A DNA stretch of 64,000 bases from Microbispora rosea (GCF_900156315.1 NZ_FTNI01000013.1:124001-188000); one strand, 5' to 3'. Counted from the first letter of the stretch, positions 32,854 to 41,496 are shown. Notes: a model not told the origin generated them from the letters alone. A program made the numbers and translations.

Positions 32854-32901
32854 TTCAGGCCGCCTTCGCGGCGCTGTGCTTTCAGGCCGCCTTCGCGGCG
32901 C
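32854..32901 (-). repeat. Duplicated 21-bp sequence at the subtilase 3' end
   Basis: TTCAGGCCGCCTTCGCGGCGC occurs at 32854-32874 and 32881-32901. The second copy encodes the last residues and stop of the subtilase; the first lies just downstream. Each contains a GCCGC/GCGGC hairpin with a 4-nt loop, so they could act as tandem weak terminators or RNA-stabilising hairpins. Confidence 0.75.
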
Positions 32902-34243
32902 GGCGGCGCAGCGCGGCGATGATGCCGGCGGCGTCCACCACGCCGTACCCATAATCGTGGTCATACCCTACGGCACTGCGATCATCGGCCGTCCTGCGGA
33001 GCAGCGTCCGGAGCTGGGAGGGCGGCAGCACCGTCGAGGGCCAGCGGGACCGGACGGCGGCGACCAGCCCGGCCGCGACGGGACAGGCCGCCGAGGTGCC
33101 CGAGTCGGGCTCGCCGTCGCCGAGCGCGCCGGAACCGGCGAAGTGCGTGTAGGCGCAGACGTCCGGCTTGCGCGCGGCCAGCCGCCCGGGGCCCTGCGAG
33201 GAGTAGCCCACCCGCGTCCCCGCCGTGTCGATGCCGCCGATCGACAGCGCGCTGGGATGGGAGTTGGCCCCGACGATGGGCCGGTCGGGGTAGGCGCACC
33301 TGCCGTCGCGGCACTGCGTCCCGCAGTTGCCCGCGGCGAACAGGATGTCCGCCCCCGCCTCGGCCAGGCTGCCGACGATCAGGTTGAACGGATGGGCCGG
33401 GTTGTCGGAGTAGTTGCCCGGGTGCCCGGGCGGGAAGTCCCAGCGCGGGGAGAACGACCCCCAGCTGTTGGTCACCACGAGCGCCCGCGACTCGGCGGGC
33501 TGGGCGTCGAGGACATCGCGCAGGTGGGCGTACGCGGCGATGGCGTCGGACAACAGGCCGTCGAGCGTCGAGCCGCCCTGCCGCCGCGACAGCAGCACGG
33601 GCACGTCCAGCAGCGACGCCTTGGGCGCGGCGATGAGCGCGTCGAAGGCGCACATCGTGCCGTGGTCGACCGGGAAGTCCCCCGGGGTTCCGGAGACGCC
33701 CTCGGGGTTCCAGCTCCGCTCGTGATCCACTGTCACGTCGTGCCCGCGGGTGGCCTTGACGTACGCCGCGTTGATGCCGGTGTCGACGACCGCGAGGCGG
33801 ACGCCGGAGCCGTCCAGCCCCTCGGCCGTCAGGTCGGGCACGCGCAGCAGCCGTTCGACGTCGTGCCAGTCGCCCACGGCGGGGTCGCCCCCGCAGGTGA
33901 GCGTGGTCTCGATCGCCGGGTCGGCGTACACCGCGACCACGTCGCGGCGGGCCGCGGACAGGAGGGCGACCCTGCTGGTGACCTCGTCGTCGGCGATCTC
34001 CCCGCGGACCACGACCGAGGCGTCCTGGGGCGCCATGGAGAAGACCAGCGGCTGGTTGAGCGACAGCGGGTCGCCGCCGGGGGACGCGGGCATCGGACGG
34101 GGTACGGCCACGGGGGCGTACGAGTGGTCGAGGACCACCCCGGGCAGGCCGTCGGCCACGTCCGACGTCATCGAGGGGACCGACGGGTCGGCGACGGCGG
34201 CGACCAGGTCGGGGGACGGACGCAACTGGATGAGTACGCGCAC
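32882..34243 (-). CDS. S8 (subtilisin-like) serine peptidase, no signal peptide
   Basis: A 453-aa peptidase. The triad is visible: Asp in VRLAVVDTGINAAY, His in PVDHGTMCAFDALIA, Ser in DSGTSAACPVAAGL, with the oxyanion Asn in DILFAAGNCGTQC. The N-terminal about 135 residues (RVLIQLRPSPDLVAAVADPS onward) are not a signal peptide and are rich in beta-like segments. The enzyme therefore appears cytoplasmic, unlike secreted subtilases. It leads an operon with an 84-aa protein and a P-loop kinase-like protein. Substrate unknown. Confidence 0.88.
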   Translation of the reverse strand: MRVLIQLRPSPDLVAAVADPSVPSMTSDVADGLPGVVLDHSYAPVAVPRPMPASPGGDPLSLNQPLVFSMAPQDASVVVRGEIADDEVTSRVALLSAARRDVVAVYADPAIETTLTCGGDPAVGDWHDVERLLRVPDLTAEGLDGSGVRLAVVDTGINAAYVKATRGHDVTVDHERSWNPEGVSGTPGDFPVDHGTMCAFDALIAAPKASLLDVPVLLSRRQGGSTLDGLLSDAIAAYAHLRDVLDAQPAESRALVVTNSWGSFSPRWDFPPGHPGNYSDNPAHPFNLIVGSLAEAGADILFAAGNCGTQCRDGRCAYPDRPIVGANSHPSALSIGGIDTAGTRVGYSSQGPGRLAARKPDVCAYTHFAGSGALGDGEPDSGTSAACPVAAGLVAAVRSRWPSTVLPPSQLRTLLRRTADDRSAVGYDHDYGYGVVDAAGIIAALRRRAAKAA

Positions 34244-34419
34244 GACGAGTCCACTCCGTTGTTAGGCGGACAGTGACTGGGTGGATACGTTACGTGACCA
34301 CATTGCTGCATCGGGAAGGCTGCGTCCACGCCTTCGCGCAAAAACGGCCCGGTGTCGCCCGGCCGGAAGCCCTCGCCCGGCAGCCTGCCGTCCGGAAGTC
34401 CCCGCTCAGCGGCGCTCGG

Positions 34420-36336
34420 TCAGAAGCCGCACAGGTCCGAGAGGCTCTTGGCCGCCTTGTCGTTCGGGGTGGGCGTCGTGCGGGGGCTCGCCCCGGCGAC
34501 GACCGGCGTACGGGAGGCGGACGGACTCGGCGACGCGGACGGGGAGTGGGAGCCGGAGGGGGCGGCGGACGCCGCCGATCCGGCGGACGTCATCGGCGAT
34601 GCGGTGGCTGCGACGGCGCCCCGGTCGGACATCGACTCGCGGATCGCGTCCTTGGTCAGTCGCCTGATCTTGGCCCAGTCCGGGTTGCCCGTGTAGATGA
34701 GCGGCGGCACGAACTGGAGACTGGTGATCTTGGCGCTGCGCACCTTCATGCCGAGCGGGACGAGGTGCTCCAGCAGGTCGCGGGGGATGTCGGTGCGGAA
34801 CAGGTGCCGGGCCGCGGAGGCGATCTTGTTGAAGTTGGCGAGCACCGTGGCCGGGGTGACCTGCTGGGCGAGCGCGCCGATGACGCAGCGCTGGCGGGCC
34901 ATGCGGGAGAAGTCGTCGCTGTCCACCCGCGAGCGGCCGTACCAGAGCACCTCCTCGCCGTTCAGCGTCCGGTAGCCGGCCTTGATGGTCCCGGCGGTGC
35001 CGAAGTGGCCGCCCCACTTGACGTCCTTCTCGACCCGGATCTTCAGCCCGCCGACCGCGTCGATCAGGGCCGCGAAGCCGTACATGTCGACCATCGCGTA
35101 ATAGTCGATGTGCAGACCCAGGGTGTAGCCGATCGCGTCCTTCAGCGCCTGCGCGCCCCTGTTCTTGCCGCCCATGACCTGGGGATTGTTGTCGGCGTAG
35201 TACCAGACGGAGTTGAGCAGGCCCTGCCCCTCGGCGTCGAACCCGTTGGGGAACACCTTGCGCAGGGGGCTGGTCGTGGGGAAGCGGACGTACTGGAGGT
35301 TGCGCGGCAGGCTGAACAGGACGGTGTTGCCGGTGGCGATGTTCACGCTGGCCACGGTCATCGAGTCGGTGCGCACCCCGACCCGGTTGCCCGCCGCGTC
35401 GCCGCCGATCAGCAGGAAGTTCACACGCGTACGGCCGTTCCACGGGTCCTCGGCGCGTACGGGGACGGGGGTCGAGCCCTCCACCGGGGCCATGACGTCG
35501 TCGAGTAACTGGCTGGCCGTCCTGATCGTGTTCGCGGTGAAGGCGAACGGGGCCATCACGGCCACGCACAGGACGCCCGCGACGACGCCCGACACCACCT
35601 GCCCCATCTGTGTCAGGCGCTGCGGGCGCAGGGCGACGAAAGACAGGAGGACGAGCGCGAACCAGGCGAGCGCGCACACGGCGGCCCCGGCCATGACGGC
35701 GGTCATCGTGCTGCCGCGCAGCGCGACCCCCGCGTTGTCCTTCAGACGCAGGACCAGGACCACCAGGGCGACCAGCACGACGCCGAACGTCGCGAGCAGG
35801 GCGATCCCGGTGCGGCGGTTGCCCGCCCGCAGGTGGGCCGCCCCGGGCAGGACGGCCGACAGTGCCGTCCAGCCGATCAGGGAGGCGGTGGTCAGCGGAG
35901 TGCCGAAACGCGGCTGCCCACCGCGCGGGGCCGCGGCGGGCGGCGGGCCCATGGTCGCCTGGCCGTCCCCGCTCCCACCACGCCACCCCGCCTCTCCACC
36001 GGGCTGAGTCGCGTTTCCATCGAGCTGACCTGGGTTGCCGCCGGGCTGGCCTGCGTTTCCACCGGGCTGAGCTGCGTTCTCACCGGGCTGGCCTGCGTTC
36101 TCACCGGGCCGAGCTGCGTTCCCGCCGGGCCGAGCTGCGTTCCCGCCGGGCTGAGCTGCGTTTCCACCGGGCTGACCTGGGTCTCCCGGCCGGCTCGCGC
36201 CATCGCTACGCCGGCCTGGGCGTCCGCCGGGCTGAGTCGTGTTTCCATCGGGCTGACCTGCGTTCCCACCGGGCTGACCTGGCCGCTGACCTTCCCGGGG
36301 CCTACCGGTCTCGTCAGCGGGACCCCCGCCTCGCAT
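34420..36336 (-). CDS. LytR-CpsA-Psr (LCP) family cell-wall ligase with repeat-rich N-terminus
   Basis: A 638-aa membrane protein. About 165 N-terminal residues are a disordered tract of seven-residue repeats (GQPGGNA type). Four membrane helices follow (LIGWTALSAVLPGAAHL; GIALLATFGVVLVALVVLV; MTAVMAGAAVCALAWFALVL; VVAGVLCVAVMAPFAF). The LCP domain then carries LLIGGDAAGNRVGVRTDSMT and FSLPRNLQYVRFP, with the Arg and Asp residues used for polyprenyl-phosphate transfer. LCP enzymes attach teichoic acid or arabinogalactan-like polymers to peptidoglycan. The C-terminus is Pro/Ser-rich and ends SDLCGF. It is monocistronic. Confidence 0.88.
   Translation of the reverse strand: MRGGGPADETGRPREGQRPGQPGGNAGQPDGNTTQPGGRPGRRSDGASRPGDPGQPGGNAAQPGGNAARPGGNAARPGENAGQPGENAAQPGGNAGQPGGNPGQLDGNATQPGGEAGWRGGSGDGQATMGPPPAAAPRGGQPRFGTPLTTASLIGWTALSAVLPGAAHLRAGNRRTGIALLATFGVVLVALVVLVLRLKDNAGVALRGSTMTAVMAGAAVCALAWFALVLLSFVALRPQRLTQMGQVVSGVVAGVLCVAVMAPFAFTANTIRTASQLLDDVMAPVEGSTPVPVRAEDPWNGRTRVNFLLIGGDAAGNRVGVRTDSMTVASVNIATGNTVLFSLPRNLQYVRFPTTSPLRKVFPNGFDAEGQGLLNSVWYYADNNPQVMGGKNRGAQALKDAIGYTLGLHIDYYAMVDMYGFAALIDAVGGLKIRVEKDVKWGGHFGTAGTIKAGYRTLNGEEVLWYGRSRVDSDDFSRMARQRCVIGALAQQVTPATVLANFNKIASAARHLFRTDIPRDLLEHLVPLGMKVRSAKITSLQFVPPLIYTGNPDWAKIRRLTKDAIRESMSDRGAVAATASPMTSAGSAASAAPSGSHSPSASPSPSASRTPVVAGASPRTTPTPNDKAAKSLSDLCGF
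36000..36285 (-). repeat. 21-bp repeats in the LCP gene N-terminus
   Basis: Units such as CCGGGCTGAGCTGCGTTTCCA recur in 21-bp register, encoding a Gly-Gln-Pro-Gly-Gly-Asn-Ala heptad with Glu and Thr variants. The array from about 36000 to 36180 is the most regular; a few diverged units continue to about 36285. Confidence 0.85.
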
Positions 36337-36418
36337 GGTTCACCGCTCTCTCCTCCGAAGCTGTGGGGGGATTCTAGCCCCCATATCGGGACAAGGTAGA
36401 CGCAAACTGAGGCGTCGA

Positions 36419-38494
36419 TCAGGACACGGAAGTGGAGCCGACAACCCAGGTGTTGCACTGGTAGGCCTTCGGGCGCGTGTATCCCTGGCGGAACCAGGCG
36501 GCGTTGCTGCGCGTGTTCCCGTGGTCGCGAGGCCCTCCCGGCGGGTCGCCCAGGTGGCTGTAGGCCCACAGGAGCGTGTTGCGCCGGGTGGTGTCGATCG
36601 GATACGAGGCGGCGACCGACTGCATGAACATGCCGCCGAAACACGTCGCCTGCAGTTCGTGCCGGCGGCTCAGGGCCATCTTTCCGCTCTGCGAACCGGA
36701 GTCGAGCGTCTGCCGCCACCAGGAGTCGGAGATGCCAGACAGGTTCTGAATATGGTGCCCGTACTCATGGGCCATCATGCTGACGATGATCCCGTTCCAC
36801 GAGCCGAGCGGGCCGTACTCCCTCGTCATGGCCGAGGTGGACGCGTAGATCGTGCTGTTGCTCGGGCAGTAGTACGGCACGTTGCTGCCGGGGGAGGGAT
36901 AGTCGCCGCACGCGCCCCTGCCCTTGCGGGCCGCGATCATGTAGTTCGGCGGGCTCCAGTCGATCCCGACCCGCTTCAGCGCCGGCCCCCACGCCTTGCC
37001 CATGCACCCGCCGGTCTTGAGGATCAGCGCCTTGAACTGGGTGTGGTTGTAGATGCTCGCGTTCCCGGCCCGGCAGTTCGTCTTCGCCAGCGACCCGGCC
37101 CGATAGAGGGTGTTGTTCTTCGTCGTGCGGTTGAGCACCGGAGTCGGCCGCGTCGTGGGCTGCGACGTCGGCTTGGAGGTGGGCTTCCCGGTCGGTTCCG
37201 TGTCCGTGGTGGCCTCGTCGGTGGGGAACGGCGAGAAGGTGAAGGTCGGGATCGCGACCGGCGACACGGTCTCGTCGTGGTCGGACAGGCCGACCAGCGC
37301 GCTCACGACCACGATGAGCACGAAGACCAGCGCCAGCACGCCCATGAGCGCGCCGATGACCGCCCCCGCGCCGGACTTGCGGCGGGGCGGCCGCCAGGCG
37401 GGCGGCGGATAGGGGGCGGCGGGCCCGCGCGGGGGAGGCGGAGACTGCGGAACCCACCCCGGCCCCTGGGGCGGCGCCGGCTGCTGCGATGGCGCCTGCG
37501 GCGGTGGCACCTGGAACGGCGCTCCCTGAGGCGGCGGCACCTGGAACGGCGCCGCCTGCGGTGCCGGCATTGGTGAAGCCTGAGGTGGCGCCGCTTGGAA
37601 CGGCATGCCCTGCGCAGGGCCGGGGGCGGCCGTGTTCCCGGGCGATCCCGGGAACTCCTGCGGATACCCGAGCCCGTTCGGCGCGTACGGGGCGCCGGGT
37701 GGCGTGCCCGCCGGGGCGGCGGGGGACGGCGGGGGTGGGTAGGGCTGCCCGTAGGGCCCGGCGTACGACTGCGCCGGAGGCTGCGCTCCGCCCTGGAACT
37801 GCGCCCCGCCCTGGAACTGCGCTCCACCTTGGAACTGCGCCTCGCCCTGGAACTGTGCCCCGCCCTGGAATTGAGGCCCGGGCTGGTAGGGCGTCGCGCC
37901 GGGGTAAGGGCCGTTCTGCCCATAGGCGCCACCCTGCGCTTCCGCCCCTGAATGAGACTCTGAGCTGTAGGGCGGCGAGGCCTGCGGATAGACACCGCCC
38001 CCGTTCGGCCCCGGATGCGGAACCCCGCCCTGCGGCTGAGATCCGGCGTACGCACCGGAGCCCTGCGGCATGCCGGGGACGGCGCCGTGAGACTGCCAGC
38101 CGGAAGACGGAGGGCCGGAAGGATGGGGGCCGCCCTGGGGTGAGGCGTTCGCGGGATAGGCCGGGCCGGGAGACGGGGCGCTCCCCGGGTAGGCGGCCGG
38201 GACCTGGGGATGTGCCCCCGGCGGGTAGGGGCCGCCGTACGGCTGACCTCCCTGCGACGGGGAGCCGTTCTGCGGCTGTCCCTGCGGCGGGTAGGGAGCG
38301 GCGCCGGGCGCCTGCTGCCACGCGCCGCGCTCAGGGCCGCTCCACCCCGGCGGCCCGTACGGCCCCGGCGTCGCGCCGGAGGGTCGCGATCCGTCCGGTG
38401 TGCCGGGCACGGCCTCCGGCTGCGGTGAATACGGCGGCCCGGAATAGGGAGAACTCTCCCCGGGTGGCTCTTGGGGAGGGTACTGCTGCGCCAC
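36419..38494 (-). CDS. Neutral zinc metallopeptidase with long disordered N-terminus and one membrane helix
   Basis: A 691-aa type II membrane protein. About 330 residues rich in Pro, Gly and Gln precede one helix (GAVIGALMGVLALVFVLIVV), a Thr/Pro linker, and a C-terminal neutral zinc metallopeptidase domain of about 200 aa. The zinc motif is MMAHEYGHHIQNLSG, and RRHELQATCFGGMFMQSV supplies the family's third-ligand region. GTG 38494 is chosen because an AAAGGGGG run lies 6 bases upstream. The catalytic domain would be outside the cell. Divergent from a LysR gene. Confidence 0.85.
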   Translation of the reverse strand: MAQQYPPQEPPGESSPYSGPPYSPQPEAVPGTPDGSRPSGATPGPYGPPGWSGPERGAWQQAPGAAPYPPQGQPQNGSPSQGGQPYGGPYPPGAHPQVPAAYPGSAPSPGPAYPANASPQGGPHPSGPPSSGWQSHGAVPGMPQGSGAYAGSQPQGGVPHPGPNGGGVYPQASPPYSSESHSGAEAQGGAYGQNGPYPGATPYQPGPQFQGGAQFQGEAQFQGGAQFQGGAQFQGGAQPPAQSYAGPYGQPYPPPPSPAAPAGTPPGAPYAPNGLGYPQEFPGSPGNTAAPGPAQGMPFQAAPPQASPMPAPQAAPFQVPPPQGAPFQVPPPQAPSQQPAPPQGPGWVPQSPPPPRGPAAPYPPPAWRPPRRKSGAGAVIGALMGVLALVFVLIVVVSALVGLSDHDETVSPVAIPTFTFSPFPTDEATTDTEPTGKPTSKPTSQPTTRPTPVLNRTTKNNTLYRAGSLAKTNCRAGNASIYNHTQFKALILKTGGCMGKAWGPALKRVGIDWSPPNYMIAARKGRGACGDYPSPGSNVPYYCPSNSTIYASTSAMTREYGPLGSWNGIIVSMMAHEYGHHIQNLSGISDSWWRQTLDSGSQSGKMALSRRHELQATCFGGMFMQSVAASYPIDTTRRNTLLWAYSHLGDPPGGPRDHGNTRSNAAWFRQGYTRPKAYQCNTWVVGSTSVS
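37781..37870 (-). repeat. 18-bp tandem repeat in the metallopeptidase gene
   Basis: Five units of CTGCGC(T/C)CCGCCCTGGAA encode a FQGGAQ-type hexapeptide (with one Glu variant); a sixth unit is degenerate. Unit length keeps the frame. Confidence 0.88.
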
Positions 38495-38632
38495 GACATT
38501 GCCCCCTTTGTGGATTTGGGGCAAAAGAATACTGTTTTCCCATCCATCACGGATGTAGCAGATGTCGGGCACGATGTGTAATCGACCGACGTGATCTCTG
38601 CGATGTTCCGGAATCGCCGGGCTCGTCTGCCC

Positions 38633-38638
38633 TAGCGT
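38633..38638 (+). promoter_or_regulatory. -10 box for the LysR gene (leaderless)
   Basis: TAGCGT lies 7 bases before ATG 38646, so transcription probably starts at the start codon. No Shine-Dalgarno is seen. Confidence 0.5.
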
Positions 38639-38645
38639 TTTTCGC

Positions 38646-39515
38646 ATGAATCTGCAGCAGCTCCGTTACGTGGTCGCCACTGCGGAGCACCGCACCATGA
38701 CCGATGCCGCCAGATCGCTCTATATCGCGCAGCCCGCCTTGTCCCGCGCGATACGCGACCTGGAACGTGAACTCGGAATGACGCTTTTCGCCCGCTCGGG
38801 CCGCGGGGTCGTCGTGACGGCCCAGGGGCGCCGGGTGGTGAAGCTGGCCCGCGAGGCCCTCGACGCGGTGGCCGAGATCGAGGCCCTCGCGACGCAGGGC
38901 ACCTCCTCCGGCGCCGAACTGCGGATCGCGTCCACCCCGAGCCTGGAGCCCGGTCTCGCCGGGCGTCTGCTGCCCGCCTACGCCGCCGAGCATCCGGGAA
39001 TCCGGGTGCACATCGTGCGGTGCGAGGGCCGGGAGGGGGTGGTCAGCGCGGTCCGCGAGCAGCGCGCCGACCTCGGGCTGACCGACCTCCCGGTGCCCAC
39101 CGACCTGGTGAGCCACCCGCTCGAGCGCCAGGAGATCGTGCTGATCTCCCCGCCCGGCCTCGACCTGCCCGACCCCGTCCCCGTGGCCAGGCTCGACGGC
39201 ATGCGGCTGGTGCTGCCCGCTCCCGGCAGCCCCCGCCGCAGGGAGTTCGACCAGATCTTCGCCACGCACGGCGTCCGGCCGATCGCGGCGGTCGAGTCCG
39301 ACGAGCGCCGGGGCTGGCTCCGGACCGTACGGGAGGGGCGGGCCTCGCTGCTGTGGTATCGGGGCATGGCCGAGCAGGCGGCCAGGGCCGGCCTGGTGGT
39401 CCGCTCGCTCGATCCCTCGCTCCGCAAGATCATCGCGGTCGTGCACGCCCGGCGGCGACTCCCCGCGATGGCGCAGCATTTCGTGGCCCTGGCCGAGGGC
39501 GGCTCGGCGGCGTGA
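38646..39515 (+). CDS. LysR-family transcriptional regulator
   Basis: A 289-aa LysR-type regulator. The winged helix is canonical (LRYVVATAEHRTMTDAARSL, then QPALSRAIRDLERELGMTLF), followed by an effector-binding domain (LRIASTPSLEPGLAGRLLPA; VRLDGMRLVLPAPGSPRRRE-like segment). It is divergent from the metallopeptidase gene by 151 bp and 86 bp upstream of folP2. Either could be a target, but no LysR T-N11-A site was assigned. Apparently leaderless. Confidence 0.88.
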   Translation: MNLQQLRYVVATAEHRTMTDAARSLYIAQPALSRAIRDLERELGMTLFARSGRGVVVTAQGRRVVKLAREALDAVAEIEALATQGTSSGAELRIASTPSLEPGLAGRLLPAYAAEHPGIRVHIVRCEGREGVVSAVREQRADLGLTDLPVPTDLVSHPLERQEIVLISPPGLDLPDPVPVARLDGMRLVLPAPGSPRRREFDQIFATHGVRPIAAVESDERRGWLRTVREGRASLLWYRGMAEQAARAGLVVRSLDPSLRKIIAVVHARRRLPAMAQHFVALAEGGSAA

Positions 39516-39601
39516 CCGCATGCCGTCGTTTTGGACCGTTCCACGGCTCCGCTCCCGGCGGGCACGCGAGAGGACGGCGTCCACCTAGTACGCTGGCGGC
39601 G

Positions 39602-40483
39602 ATGTCCACTACGCCGATGCCCGCCGAGGCGCCCGGCCTGTCGGCCGTTCTGCGCCTGCGCGGCCGTGCCTTCGGTCCCGGCGACTTCGCGGTCATGGCC
39701 GTGGTGAACCGGACCCCCGACTCCTTCTACGACAGGGGATCGACCTACGCCTTCTCGGCCGCGGTCGACGCCGCCTCCCGCCTCATCGAGGAGGGGGCGG
39801 ACATCGTGGACATCGGTGGCGTGAAGGCCGGTCCCGGCACGGAGGTCGATCCGGCCGAGGAGATACGCCGCGTGGCGGAGGTCGTCGCCGCGGTGCGCGA
39901 CCGGCACCCCGATGTGATCATCAGCGTCGACACCTGGCGGTCGGAGGTCGCCGAGGTCGTCGCCGAGGCCGGGGCCGACCTGCTCAACGACACCTGGGGC
40001 GGCGTGGACCCCAAGCTCGCCGAGGTGGCCGCGGCGTACGGCATCGGCCTGGTGTGCGCGCACGCCGGGCGGGTGGAGCCGCGCACCCGGCCGCACCGCA
40101 TCGCGTACGCCGACGTGGTGGCCGACGTGGTCGCGTACACGACGGACCTCGCGGAGCGCGCGGTCGCCGCGGGGGTCCGCCGCGACGCGATCCTGATCGA
40201 CCCGGCTCACGACTTCGGCAAGAACACGTGGCACTCGCTGGAGGTCAGCAGGCGGCTCGGCGAGCTGACCGCCACAGGGTGGCCGGTGCTGGTGGCCGTC
40301 TCCAACAAGGACTTCGTCGGCGAGACGCTGGGCGGCCTGCCCGTGGAGGAGCGCCACGCGGGCACGCTGGCCACCCTCGCCGTGTCGGCGATGCAGGGCG
40401 CCCGGGTGTTCCGCGTCCACGACGCGGCGAGCGCCCGTACGGCTCTCGCGGTCGTCGCCCGCCTCGGCGGCGCGCTCTCCTAG
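39602..40483 (+). CDS. folP2: FolP2-type dihydropteroate synthase paralogue
   Basis: A 293-aa TIM-barrel protein closely resembling mycobacterial FolP2 (Rv1207 type) rather than canonical FolP1. Segments: MAVVNRTPDSFYDRG, DIVDIGGVKAGPG, VIISVDTWRSEVAEV, LLNDTWGGVDPKLAEVA, DPAHDFGKNTWHSLEVSRR, VAVSNKDFVGETLGG, RVFRVHDA. The canonical DIGGESTRPG is replaced by DIGGVKAGPG, altering the pterin/pABA-binding loop. Mycobacterial FolP2 is reported to lack clear dihydropteroate synthase activity. TAGTAC lies 10 bases upstream of the ATG, so the leader is very short. Confidence 0.88.
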   Translation: MSTTPMPAEAPGLSAVLRLRGRAFGPGDFAVMAVVNRTPDSFYDRGSTYAFSAAVDAASRLIEEGADIVDIGGVKAGPGTEVDPAEEIRRVAEVVAAVRDRHPDVIISVDTWRSEVAEVVAEAGADLLNDTWGGVDPKLAEVAAAYGIGLVCAHAGRVEPRTRPHRIAYADVVADVVAYTTDLAERAVAAGVRRDAILIDPAHDFGKNTWHSLEVSRRLGELTATGWPVLVAVSNKDFVGETLGGLPVEERHAGTLATLAVSAMQGARVFRVHDAASARTALAVVARLGGALS

Positions 40484-40750
40484 CCCTCGATTCCAGGCAA
40501 GACCCCGAGCAGGGCGCCGGCAGGCCCTAGCAGGTCCTGGCACGGCTCCCCGGCAGAGCCCTGGGCCTCGGCCCTTCCGCACCACGACCGGCCGCGCCCG
40601 TCCTGCCGGTGCCGGAAGCGGGTCGCGATCAAAGCGGTGGACAGGGCGTTCGCGCCGTGGCTAACGTGTCGGCCATGTCGAGCCCCGAGGCGTCGAGACG
40701 CTAGCCACCGGTCATTCGGTGGCTGAATCGTCGCACCCCTGAACGGCCGC

Positions 40751-41035
40751 AGCGCTGAGTGGCGGCAGACCGAGCGGTGGCAGCACCGAGCGGTGGCAGC
40801 GCTGAGTGGCGGCAGACCGAGCGGTGGCAGCACCGAGCGGTGGCAGCGCTGAGTGGTGGCAGCGCTGAGTGGTGGCAGCGCTGAGCTGTCGTACCGCTCA
40901 CGTGCGCGAGTGGTGGCAGCGCTGAGTGGCGGCAGCACTGAGTGGTGGCAGCGCTGAGCTGTCGTACCGCTCACGTGCGCTGAGTGGTGGCAGCGCTGAG
41001 TGGCGGCAGCACTGAGCTGTCGTACCGCTCACGTG
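40751..41035. repeat. Compound tandem repeat array (47-bp duplication, 16-bp units, 22-bp element)
   Basis: A 47-bp block is exactly duplicated (40751-40797 and 40798-40844). It is built of 15-16-bp units of the form GAG(C/T)GG(C/T)GGCAGCRC. Further 16-bp units follow, interrupted three times by an identical 22-bp element (GAGCTGTCGTACCGCTCACG + TG) at 40883, 40956 and 41014. No convincing gene covers it. Confidence 0.9.
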
Positions 41036-41496
41036 GCGCGCTGAGCCGCGGCGCCGGCATGTCCCGCCGTGCTCGCCCCGCTGTATGCGTGGCTGCACAT
41101 CATGCCTGGTTGCACGTGGCGCTGGATCGTCGCGGCCCCGTCGTCGCCGCGCGCCACCGCCGCGCGCCGCCGCACAGGGGACGCGCATGAGGACCGCCGT
41201 CGCGCCCGTCGCAGTGCCGTCGCTGTGCCTTCGCAGTGCCTTCGCGCGGCGCCTGCGGCCGAATGACCGTCGTACGGGCCGTTTTCTCCCGGGCTCCGCG
41301 CACGGTCGCCGCCGTCATGGAGTGCTTCCACCGCCGGATCCCGGGTTCGTTCGCGCGGTGATCCCGCGTGCCCGGCCGGACGCTCCCTCGTGTCGGGCCG
41401 TGGTCCGCCGCGGCGCACCGCGTGCTCATCGACCGTTCGCGATCCTTCGTGCCTTCGTGGGCTTCGCGACCTCTTACGACGCGGTGTGGAGTTGTC
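41036..41496. other. Non-coding leader upstream of the MFS gene
   Basis: No convincing gene. Short direct repeats occur (TGG(C/T)TGCAC twice near 41090-41115; TCGC(A/T)GTGCC three times near 41208-41245). One frame begins at ATG 41187 after AGGGGA and runs past the MFS start; it could be a leader ORF, but its composition is not clearly coding. Confidence 0.4.

Noticed and set aside
40480-40974. A minus-strand open frame across the repeat array
   Set aside because: Its product is a translation of the tandem repeats (recurring LPPLSAAT-like units), and it lacks a Shine-Dalgarno and any recognisable domain.
40751-41035. CRISPR-like repeat array
   Set aside because: Units are contiguous 15-16 bp tandem repeats with no unique spacers, and no cas genes are present.
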